The notes below the pieces were generated by a model. It was not told where the DNA came from and made no database searches. It saw only the letters and a program-made list of their open reading frames with translations. DNA of 5,932 bases, from NCBI GenBank assembly GCA_031266115.1, contig JAISBQ010000248.1, positions 1 through 5,932 on the forward strand, read 5' to 3'. The position numbers were made by a program, and so were the translations under genes. How positions within the stretch are numbered: position 1 is the first letter of the stretch; every line of letters starts with the position of its first letter. This DNA comes from Bifidobacteriaceae bacterium. Its GTDB lineage: Bacteria; Actinomycetota; Actinomycetes; Actinomycetales; WQXJ01. This document shows positions 1-5,769 of this stretch, in pieces.

Positions 1-751
1 CGACAATCCCGGCGGTGTTGCGCAGCATGGCCGGGATGATCGGCGGGCGCAGGTTCAGCAGCGGCAGGAACTTCTCGTGTTCGCGGGATACCCCGCCACC
101 GATCACGAACAGGTCGGGATGGAGCAGATCGTCGACCACCGTGAAATAGCGCTGGAGACGTGCTGCCCACTTTCGCCACGACAGGTCCTCCCGATCGCGT
201 GCCGAGGAGGCGGCGCGTTTCTCGGCGTCGTAGCCGTCGATCTCCAGATGGCCCAGCTCCGTGTTGGGCACCAGGTTGCCCTCAGAGATCAGCGCGGAGC
301 CGATCCCCGTGCCGAGGGTCATGACGAGGACCGTGCCGCCCACGCCCTTGGCTGCGCCCCAGCGGACCTCGGCATAGCCGGCGGCGTCGGCGTCGTTGGC
401 GAGGTGGATGCGGCGCGCGGTGGCACGTTGGACCAACTCGACTAGGTCAGTCCCGATGAACGACTTGTCGAGGTTGGCAGCGGTCGCGGTGACACCGCCG
501 TAGATCACGCCCGGGTAGGCGATCCCGATCGGGGTGCCAGGGGGAAGGTCGAAGCTGGTGATCACCTGCGTGATGACCTCGACCACGGCGTGGGGCGTGG
601 CCGGGCGGGGAGTCTTGATCTTGACCCTCGGCAGGACAAGCTCACCTGTGGTCAGGTCGACAGGCGCACCCTTGATGCCAGAGCCGCCGATGTCCACGCC
701 GAAGGCGATCGGTCCTTCAGCCAGCGTCGAGGAGATGGTGGGTGTGGTCAT
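1..751 (-). CDS. ppgK: Polyphosphate glucokinase (PPGK), C-terminus cut by window edge
   Basis: This cytosolic ROK-family sugar kinase phosphorylates glucose to glucose-6-phosphate, using inorganic polyphosphate (and usually ATP) as phosphate donor. Translation gives 250 residues before the window ends. Residues 19-29 (VDIGGSGIKGA) form the first phosphate-binding loop. ANLDKSFIGTD (about 92-102) is the PPGK signature, NDADAAG (119-125) carries the catalytic aspartate D120, TLGTGIGSA (145-153) is the second phosphate loop, and ELGH (165-168) binds sugar. The cysteine-rich zinc motif of ordinary ROK proteins is absent, as in other PPGKs. Known actinobacterial PPGKs are about 265 residues, so only the last 10-25 should be missing. 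The ATG at 751 overlaps the map stop codon (ATGA). A GGAGG lies 13 bases upstream inside map, rather far, so translational coupling is likely. It is probably the last or a late gene of the panB-map-ppgK operon. Confidence 0.95.
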   Translation of the reverse strand, partial: MTTPTISSTLAEGPIAFGVDIGGSGIKGAPVDLTTGELVLPRVKIKTPRPATPHAVVEVITQVITSFDLPPGTPIGIAYPGVIYGGVTATAANLDKSFIGTDLVELVQRATARRIHLANDADAAGYAEVRWGAAKGVGGTVLVMTLGTGIGSALISEGNLVPNTELGHLEIDGYDAEKRAASSARDREDLSWRKWAARLQRYFTVVDDLLHPDLFVIGGGVSREHEKFLPLLNLRPPIIPAMLRNTAGIV

Positions 752-1623
752 GGCAGCGTCAGAACCTCCGGTCCGTGCTCTGTGACGGTGATGGTGTGCT
801 CGAATTGGGCAGTCGTACTGCCGTCTGCGGTGACGACAGTCCACCCATCGTCCCAGATATGCCAGCGGTGGGTACCCAGGGTCAGCATGGGCTCGACGGT
901 GAAGACCATGCCAACCTCGATCACATCCGAGAACTCGGGTGCCGCGTCGTAGTGGGGGATCACCAGCCCTGAGTGGAATGCCTCGCCCACACCATGCCCG
1001 GTGAAGTCACGAACCACGCCGTATCCGAATCGTTTGGCGTAGGAGGCGATGACGCGTCCGATGACGTTGACCTCCCGGCCGGGCTTGGCGGCTTTGATCC
1101 CGCGCCACATCGCCTCGCGGGTACGAGTGACGAGGTCGCGAACCTCGCCCACCACGTCTCCGACGAGGAACGTCGCGTTCGTGTCGCCGTGGACACCATC
1201 GAGGTAGGCGGTGATGTCGATGTTGACAATGTCGCCATCGGCCAGTTCGGTCGAATCGGGGATGCCATGGCAGATCACCTCGTTGATGGAGGTGCACAGC
1301 GATTTCGGGAAGCCCTTGTAGCCGAGGGTCGAGGGATAGGCTCCCGCCGCGATGATGAACTCGTGGCCTATCCGGTCCAATTCGTCTGTGGTGACACCGG
1401 GAGCGATCTGCTCCTTCACCGCGTCGAGCGCCTGGGCCGCCACCGTCCCTGCGCGCCGGATTCGACCAATGGTCGCCGCATCCTTCACGTCGGATCCGGG
1501 CCACGGCTCCGAATCGGGTTGGTCTTTGCCCACATATTCGGGACGCACGATGCCGGCCGGAACCTCCCGACGGCGGCTCACCCTTCCGGGTCGCAGTGGG
1601 CAGGGAGTGGGTGGTGGTGTCAT
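748..1623 (-). CDS. map: Methionine aminopeptidase type I (MetAP1c-like)
   Basis: A cytosolic metalloprotease that removes the initiator methionine from new proteins. It has 291 residues, close to the 285 of Mycobacterium tuberculosis MetAP1c, and shares that protein's proline- and arginine-rich N-terminal extension leading into IVRPEYVGK (25-33). The pita-bread catalytic core is intact: H119 (EVICHGIP), metal ligands D136 (NIDITAY) and D147 (HGDTNA), H210 (FTGHGVG), H217, E244 (VEPM) and E275 (QFEHT). C110 in the KSLCTS loop matches the active-site-rim cysteine region of the mycobacterial enzyme. The frame stays open upstream to 1872 inside panB. I chose the ATG at 1623 because it gives the family length and sits 16 bases after the panB stop. 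The Shine-Dalgarno sequence is weak (GCGAGA-like). The stop overlaps the ppgK start by four bases. Confidence 0.96.
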   Translation of the reverse strand: MTPPPTPCPLRPGRVSRRREVPAGIVRPEYVGKDQPDSEPWPGSDVKDAATIGRIRRAGTVAAQALDAVKEQIAPGVTTDELDRIGHEFIIAAGAYPSTLGYKGFPKSLCTSINEVICHGIPDSTELADGDIVNIDITAYLDGVHGDTNATFLVGDVVGEVRDLVTRTREAMWRGIKAAKPGREVNVIGRVIASYAKRFGYGVVRDFTGHGVGEAFHSGLVIPHYDAAPEFSDVIEVGMVFTVEPMLTLGTHRWHIWDDGWTVVTADGSTTAQFEHTITVTEHGPEVLTLP

Positions 1624-1639
1624 GCCATCGTCTCGCTGG

Positions 1640-2479
1640 TCAGTAGGAATGCTCCGGATCGGGATAGGCGCCATTCCGGACGGCCTCAGCGTACGCGCCT
1701 GCGGCAGCCTGGAGGTCGCGCCGCGCCTGCCCAAACGCTCTGGCGAACCGCGGTGGTCTCGGCGTAAGGCCCACCATGTCCGTCCAGACGAGGACCTGAG
1801 CATCGCAATGCGGCCCAGCCCCGATGCCGATGGTGGGGATCTGCAGCATGTCGGTGAGGGTGGCAGCGGCATCGGCGGGCATCAACTCAAGCACGATGGC
1901 GCTCGCACCTGCCTCCTGGAGCGCGACGGCGTCCGCGGTGAGGGTGTCCAGTGACGCGGCGTCGCGGCCCTGGATGCGCGGTCCACCGAGGCCGTGCTCG
2001 GACTGCGGCGTGAAGCCGATGTGGCCGATCACGGGAATCCCAGCCGAGGCGATGAGCTGAACCTGACTCGCCACCCGCTGACCCCCCTCGAATTTGACAG
2101 CGTGGGCGCCGGCCCGCATCAGCCGGGTGGCCGAATCGAAGGCGTGGGTGGGGGAGTCCTCGTAGGTGCCGAACGGGAGATCCGCGACCACCATCGCTCG
2201 GCGCACCGCCGTGGCGACAGCACGGGTGGCCCGTTCGATGTCCTCTAGTGCGACAGTCAGAGTGGACGGCATACCGAGGACGGTGGTGCCCATGGAGTCG
2301 CCCACGAGCAGGATGTCGATCCCCGCGTCGTCGAAGACGCCGGCCACGATGGCGTCATAGGCCGTGAGCATGGTGAGCCGCTCGCCTCGCTTCTTGGCCC
2401 GGCCAAGGTGGTGGACGCGAAGGCGCGGGACATCGCTGATGGGCACGTCAGGGGTCGGACCGGTGCGGGTCGAGGTCAT
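1640..2479 (-). CDS. panB: 3-methyl-2-oxobutanoate hydroxymethyltransferase (ketopantoate hydroxymethyltransferase)
   Basis: PanB transfers a hydroxymethyl group from 5,10-methylenetetrahydrofolate to 2-oxoisovalerate, giving ketopantoate, the first committed step of pantothenate and CoA synthesis in the cytosol. The 279-residue protein is full length for the family. The TIM-barrel active site is complete: Mg-binding D61 (LLVGDSMG), D100 (VADLPFGTY) and E131 (KFEGG), with K129 beside it, H153 in IGHIGFTPQS, the catalytic base E198 (VLELMP) and the GIGAG loop at 218-222. The start is well supported: GGGAG at 2491-2487 lies seven bases before the ATG. It is the first gene of a leftward run with map (16-base gap) and ppgK. 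Upstream, between it and nadE, sits a strong hairpin, so panB probably has its own promoter in the 96-base gap, although I could not identify a convincing one. Confidence 0.97.
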   Translation of the reverse strand: MTSTRTGPTPDVPISDVPRLRVHHLGRAKKRGERLTMLTAYDAIVAGVFDDAGIDILLVGDSMGTTVLGMPSTLTVALEDIERATRAVATAVRRAMVVADLPFGTYEDSPTHAFDSATRLMRAGAHAVKFEGGQRVASQVQLIASAGIPVIGHIGFTPQSEHGLGGPRIQGRDAASLDTLTADAVALQEAGASAIVLELMPADAAATLTDMLQIPTIGIGAGPHCDAQVLVWTDMVGLTPRPPRFARAFGQARRDLQAAAGAYAEAVRNGAYPDPEHSY

Positions 2480-2486
2480 CGCGCTG

Positions 2487-2491
2487 CTCCC
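2487..2491 (-). promoter_or_regulatory. Ribosome binding site of panB
   Basis: GGGAG on the minus strand, seven bases before the panB ATG. It fixes the panB start. Confidence 0.65.
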
Positions 2492-2513
2492 GAGGTGGTG
2501 GGGTTATCGCCGA

Positions 2514-2566
2514 GCCCGAGGGTTTGAGTCGCCTGAGAGCTGTTTTCGCGACTCAAACCCTTGGGC
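2514..2566 (-). terminator. Strong hairpin after nadE, probable transcription terminator
   Basis: An inverted repeat of two 19-base arms (2514-2532 and 2548-2566) flanks a 15-base loop. Eighteen of 19 positions pair. The only mismatch is between 2518 and 2562: C against A in minus-strand RNA, a G-U wobble in plus-strand RNA. The inner 14 pairs are perfect, with core TTTGAGTCGC and its complement. The outer arm begins ten bases after the nadE stop codon, the usual place for an intrinsic terminator of nadE. No T-run follows on the minus strand, which is common in high-GC actinobacteria but leaves doubt. An operator or attenuator for panB, or a copy of a dispersed palindromic repeat, are the alternatives. 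Confidence 0.6.
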
Positions 2567-2575
2567 CTGGCGAGA

Positions 2576-4201
2576 CTATAGCTCCACCCACCGGTTCGTG
2601 ATGGGTAGGCGACGGTCGCGGCCGAAGGCTAGCGAGGTGACCTTGGGGCCCGGGGGGTATTGGCGGCGTTTCCACTCGGAACGGTCGGTGGCCGCCAGCG
2701 CCACCGCGACGGCATCGGCGGGGAACCCGGCCGCGAGCAAGTCTTGGCGCGAGGATGCGTGCTCGATGTATCGGTCGAGCACCGCATCAAGGACGGCGTA
2801 GTCCGGCAGCGATTGACGGTCCAGTTGACCCGGGCGCAGTTCGGCGGACGGCTCCTTGGCGATCGAATTGGCCGGGATGGGTTCGGTCTCGCCCAGTTGA
2901 GCGGCACGGGCGTTGCGCCATCGTGCCAGGGCCCACACTCGTGTCTTGACCAGGTCTTTCAGAGGTGCGAATCCGCCGACCGCGTCGCCATAGATGGTGG
3001 AATAGCCTGTGGCGAGTTCAGACTTGTTGCCCGTCGCGAGAACCAGGTGGCCCTCCATGTTGGAGATGCCCATCAGCACTTGTCCGCGCACTCGGGCCTG
3101 GATGTTTTCCGCCGCCACGCCCGTCAGCCCGAGCGCGGCATCGAAGGCCTCGACCATGGGGCCGATCGGGTGGACCCGGTAGTCGATGCCGCACCGGGCT
3201 GCGACATCCGCGGCGTCCTCGCGCGAATGGGCGGAGGAATAGGCGGAAGGCATCCAGACGCCCACCACGTTGCCCCGGCCAAGGGCATCCGTGGCGATCG
3301 TCCCCACCAAAGCCGAATCGATGCCGCCGGACAGGCCGACGATGGCACTGGTGAAACCGTTCTTGTGGGCATAGTCGCGTGTGCCGAGCACTACCGCCCT
3401 GTAGAGCTGCTCTTCGTCGCTCATCTCCACGATCCGTCGGCCCCGCTCGTCCCCGTCCGCGAGGAGTGTTTGGGTGTGGAAACGGCCGGCCTCGGCCACA
3501 ACCTGGCCGAGGCGCGAGACCACGAAACTGCCGCCATCGAACACCAGATCGTCTTGACCACCCACCAAGTTGACATAGACCACGGGGGCATCCAGGGCTG
3601 TTGCCGCCGTCGCGGCGAGGGTATGGCGAGCCGCCGCCTTGCCCACTTCGAAGGGCGATCCGTTGAGGACGGCCAGGAGGTCTACCCCGCCGTGCGCCGT
3701 CAGCTGAGCGACCGGCCCTTGCGGGCCATCGGTCCAGATGTCCTCGCAGATCGCGACGCCCACCCGCGCACCGTCAACGTCGACGATCACCGGTTTGGTG
3801 CCCGGCTCGAACAACCGATACTCGTCAAACACGCCATAGTTGGGCAGACGGTGTTTGACGTAGACCGCCTCCAGTGTCCCGTGGCGCACCACGGTCGCGG
3901 TGTTGGTGGGCGCGCCGCTAGGGGCTCGCCCCAGCCCACCAACGATCACGGCGCATCCGCCCACCCCGCGGGTAGCCAACTCCTGGGCGAGGGCCTGGAG
4001 ACTCTGGCTCACGCCGCGCTGGAACGAGGGCCGCTGCGCCAGGTCTTCGATGGGATAGCCGGTCAGCGCCATCTCGGGCAGAACGATGAGCCTGGCGCCG
4101 AGGCGGGCGGCGTCATCGGCGGCCTCGGCGATGAGGATCGCGTTGCCGGTGAGGTCGCCCACGGTCGGGTTGATCTGGACCAAGGCAACGCGCACACCCA
4201 T
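2576..4201 (-). CDS. nadE: Glutamine-dependent NAD+ synthetase
   Basis: Catalyses the last step of NAD+ synthesis: ATP-dependent amidation of nicotinic acid adenine dinucleotide with nitrogen taken from glutamine. The 541 residues form two domains. Residues 1 to about 250 are a nitrilase-type glutaminase with the triad E43 (LPEMALTGYP), K116 (YVKHRLPNYGVFDE) and C152 (ICEDIW). Residues about 255-541 are the synthetase, with the ATP P-loop SGGIDSAL (291-298), TGNKSE (390-395), YGD (404-406), the ENSI-like NSIAKEPSAELRPGQ segment (445-459), and the C-terminal FGRDRRLPITNRW. It is shorter than the 679-residue M. tuberculosis enzyme, matching the compact two-domain form. The frame is open to 4432 inside glnA2. 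The ATG at 4201 was chosen because VRVALVQINPTVGDL is the usual family start. There is no Shine-Dalgarno sequence; GTG at codon 3 is a possible alternative. It is divergent from glnA2. Confidence 0.96.
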   Translation of the reverse strand: MGVRVALVQINPTVGDLTGNAILIAEAADDAARLGARLIVLPEMALTGYPIEDLAQRPSFQRGVSQSLQALAQELATRGVGGCAVIVGGLGRAPSGAPTNTATVVRHGTLEAVYVKHRLPNYGVFDEYRLFEPGTKPVIVDVDGARVGVAICEDIWTDGPQGPVAQLTAHGGVDLLAVLNGSPFEVGKAAARHTLAATAATALDAPVVYVNLVGGQDDLVFDGGSFVVSRLGQVVAEAGRFHTQTLLADGDERGRRIVEMSDEEQLYRAVVLGTRDYAHKNGFTSAIVGLSGGIDSALVGTIATDALGRGNVVGVWMPSAYSSAHSREDAADVAARCGIDYRVHPIGPMVEAFDAALGLTGVAAENIQARVRGQVLMGISNMEGHLVLATGNKSELATGYSTIYGDAVGGFAPLKDLVKTRVWALARWRNARAAQLGETEPIPANSIAKEPSAELRPGQLDRQSLPDYAVLDAVLDRYIEHASSRQDLLAAGFPADAVAVALAATDRSEWKRRQYPPGPKVTSLAFGRDRRLPITNRWVEL

Positions 4202-4226
4202 GGGGGACAGCCTACGGCGGTAGCGG

Positions 4227-4261
4227 CGCCGCGCGGGTGGGCGGTGGGTGCGCGCGCGGCG
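4227..4261. repeat. Inverted repeat in the nadE/glnA2 gap
   Basis: Nine-base perfect arms, CGCCGCGCG (4227-4235) and CGCGCGGCG (4253-4261), flank a 17-base G-rich spacer. It sits just upstream of the CACAAT candidate -10. It could be an operator or just a result of GC-rich composition. Confidence 0.4.
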
Positions 4262-4274
4262 TGGCACAATCGCA

Positions 4275-4291
4275 CGGGGGTCTTGCCCCCG
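4275..4291. repeat. Short GC hairpin upstream of glnA2
   Basis: CGGGGG, loop TCTTG, then CCCCCG: a perfect six-pair stem with a five-base loop, 35 bases before the glnA2 start codon. If glnA2 is transcribed from near 4277 it would lie at the very 5' end of the mRNA. No T-run follows on either strand, so it is not a standard terminator. Confidence 0.45.
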
Positions 4292-4315
4292 CCCACTGAC
4301 ACGTCCTGACTCGAT

Positions 4316-4319
4316 AGGA
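4316..4319 (+). promoter_or_regulatory. Ribosome binding site of glnA2
   Basis: AGGA six bases before the ATG at 4326. It supports this start over the upstream in-frame ATG at 4248. Confidence 0.6.
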
Positions 4320-4325
4320 ACGCCG

Positions 4326-5657
4326 ATGGATCGCCAACAGGAATACGTCCTGCGGACCATGGAGGAACGCGACATCCACTTTGTCCGACTGTGGTTCACC
4401 GATGTCCTGGGGATCCTCAAGTCCGTCGCCATAGCGCCCGCTGAACTGGAGGGGGCGTTCGCGGAGGGAATCGGGTTCGACGGATCGGCGATCGAGGGCC
4501 TGGCACGGGTCTACGAGGCGGACATGCTGCTGATGCCCGATCCCACCACGTTCCAGGTGTTGCCCTGGCGCGGTGAGGTCCATGGGACGGCGCGGATGTT
4601 CTGCGACATCCTCACTCCGGATGGGCAGCCGTCATTGGCCGATCCGCGCGGGGTCCTCCGGCGGGCCTTGACCAAGGCCTCATCAATGGGTTTCACCTTC
4701 TATACGCACCCCGAGATCGAGTTCTACCTGTTCCAGAACAGGTTGGGCGAGCCGCTGGAGCCGTTGGATTCGGGTGGATACTTCGACCACACGGCGCGAG
4801 GATCGACCAACGATTTCCGCCGCGCCGCGATCATGCTCCTGGAGTCGATGGGCATATCGGTGGAGTTCTCCCATCACGAGGCGGGCCCCGGACAAAACGA
4901 GATCGATCTGCGCTACGCCGACGCACTGTCCACGGCCGACAACATCATGACCTTCCGCACGGTGGTCAAGGAGGTGGCGCTCGGCGAGGGTGTATTCGCC
5001 TCGTTCATGCCGAAGCCGATGCCGGATCATCCGGGTTCCGGGATGCACTCCCATCTGTCGCTGTTCCAAGGCGACCGCAACGCGTTCTACGAGGCCGGGG
5101 CGGAGTTCGAACTGTCGAAGACCGCGCGAGGATTCATCGCGGGTGTGCTGATGCACGCGCGAGAGATCTGCGCCATCACCAATCAGTTCTCCAACTCCTA
5201 CAAGCGCTTGTGGGGGGGCGGCGAAGCGCCGAGCTATGTGTGCTGGGGTCACAACAACCGGTCGGCGCTGGTGCGGGTTCCCCTGTACAAGCCCGGCAAG
5301 GTCCAATCCAGCCGGATCGAATTCCGGGGTATGGATTCGGCGGCCAACCCGTACCTCGCCTACGCGGTGGTGCTCGCAGCCGGCCTCAAAGGTGTGGAAG
5401 AGAACTATCCGCTGCCGGCCGGGGCCGAGGACGACGTGTGGGCGCTGACCGACGCCGAACGCCGCGCCATGGGGATCGAACAGCTCCCCCGATCCCTCTC
5501 GAGCGCGTTGGAGGCAATGGAACACTCCGAGTTGGTAGCCGAGACACTCGGCGAGCACGTCTTCGACTTTGTTCTGCGCAACAAGCGCAAGGAATGGCAG
5601 GAGTACCGGGCTCAGGTCACCCCGTATGAGTTGGAGCGGTTCCTACCGATCCTGTGA
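4326..5657 (+). CDS. glnA2: Type I glutamine synthetase, GlnA2 subgroup (GSI-alpha-like)
   Basis: Cytosolic dodecameric ligase of the glutamine synthetase I family, joining ammonia to glutamate with ATP. The 443 residues match M. tuberculosis GlnA2 (446) from the first residues (MDRQ-EYVLRT-EERDI) to the last (VTPYEL). Seen in order: FDGSAIEG (51-58); metal ligands E130 and E132 (HPEIEF); E185 and E192 (HHEAGPGQNEIDL); H241 (GMHSH); NSYKRL (290-295); glutamate-flap E300 (GGEAP); R312 and R317 (NRSALVRVP); E332 and R334 (RIEFR). The site that carries the adenylylated tyrosine in GSI-beta enzymes reads DVWALT (370-375), with W372 in place of Tyr, so regulation by adenylylation is unlikely. FDGSA replaces the common FDGSS. 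A 26-residue longer frame from 4248 is rejected on homology and ribosome-binding site. In some actinobacteria GSI-like paralogues act on polyamines, but this one resembles GlnA2, not those. Confidence 0.95.
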   Translation: MDRQQEYVLRTMEERDIHFVRLWFTDVLGILKSVAIAPAELEGAFAEGIGFDGSAIEGLARVYEADMLLMPDPTTFQVLPWRGEVHGTARMFCDILTPDGQPSLADPRGVLRRALTKASSMGFTFYTHPEIEFYLFQNRLGEPLEPLDSGGYFDHTARGSTNDFRRAAIMLLESMGISVEFSHHEAGPGQNEIDLRYADALSTADNIMTFRTVVKEVALGEGVFASFMPKPMPDHPGSGMHSHLSLFQGDRNAFYEAGAEFELSKTARGFIAGVLMHAREICAITNQFSNSYKRLWGGGEAPSYVCWGHNNRSALVRVPLYKPGKVQSSRIEFRGMDSAANPYLAYAVVLAAGLKGVEENYPLPAGAEDDVWALTDAERRAMGIEQLPRSLSSALEAMEHSELVAETLGEHVFDFVLRNKRKEWQEYRAQVTPYELERFLPIL

Positions 5658-5769
5658 CGTCGCCGCGCTGGTAGCCCGGTGGTCGCGATCGCGGCGGCCT
5701 GAGGGAACTGGGCGCAAGTGCTCACGCGACCCGCGAGTCACCGGGAAGCTTCTCACGAAGGAGACGGAC
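5658..5769 (+). other. glnA2-glnE intergenic gap with nested palindrome
   Basis: This 112-base gap has no gene. It contains the ten-base palindrome CGCGATCGCG (5684-5693) and a seven-pair stem CGCCGCG (5661-5667) / CGCGGCG (5690-5696) that share bases, so the two structures exclude each other. There is no T-run typical of a terminator. Whether glnE is read through from glnA2 or has its own promoter here cannot be told from sequence. Confidence 0.4.
5758..5763 (+). promoter_or_regulatory. Ribosome binding site of glnE
   Basis: AAGGAG, a near-perfect Shine-Dalgarno sequence, six bases before the ATG at 5770. It is the strongest ribosome binding site in the window and the main support for this start. 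Confidence 0.8.

Larger units (their letters stand above)
4202..4325. promoter_or_regulatory. Divergent nadE / glnA2 promoter region
   Basis: These 124 bases separate the start codons of two diverging genes, so promoters for both should lie here or within the gene ends. On the minus strand TAGGCT (4214-4209) lies seven bases before the nadE ATG, which fits a leaderless -10 element. On the plus strand CACAAT (4265-4270) is a weak -10 candidate for glnA2. No clear -35 element supports either. The region also holds two inverted repeats (4227-4261 and 4275-4291) and an alternating purine-pyrimidine tract (4248-4258). The presence of promoters is inferred from gene orientation; the exact elements are guesses. 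Confidence 0.5.

Noticed and set aside
973..1767. 264-codon plus-strand open frame opposite map and the end of panB
   Set aside because: Antisense shadow of two clearly identified genes; low-complexity composition and no family features.
1624..1872. 83-residue N-terminal extension of Map, overlapping panB
   Set aside because: The frame is merely open inside panB. The ATG at 1623 gives the MetAP1c length and the usual proline/arginine-rich N-terminus.
4248..4258. Alternating purine-pyrimidine GTGCGCGCGCG tract, possible Z-DNA
   Set aside because: Only 11 bases long and expected often in DNA of this GC content; no further evidence of function.
2660..4309. 549-codon plus-strand open frame opposite nadE
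   Set aside because: It is the antisense shadow of nadE, which has all its catalytic motifs. High GC leaves few stop codons in opposite frames. The translation shows no recognisable domain, and its start has no convincing ribosome binding site.
4306..4321. GlnR-like half pattern CTGAC-N6-GGAAC just before glnA2
   Set aside because: It partly fits the actinobacterial GlnR pattern (GTNAC-N6-GAAAC), and a second CTGAC lies at 4296. But it matches only one half-site imperfectly, the repeat spacing is 10 and not 11, and it overlaps the ribosome binding site. Conservation in relatives or GlnR binding data would revive it.
4248..4325. 26-residue N-terminal extension of GlnA2 from the ATG at 4248
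   Set aside because: The GlnA2 family starts at MDRQ, and AGGA is correctly placed for the ATG at 4326. The extension would run across both hairpins of the gap.
5212..5218. Run of seven G in glnA2, possible frameshift or slippage site
   Set aside because: The frame through it (KRLWGGGEAP) has the same length as the homologous segment of M. tuberculosis GlnA2, so there is no sign of a frameshift or sequencing error.
4683..5558. 291-codon minus-strand open frame inside glnA2
   Set aside because: Antisense shadow of a strongly conserved glutamine synthetase frame; histidine- and arginine-rich composition typical of such shadows.
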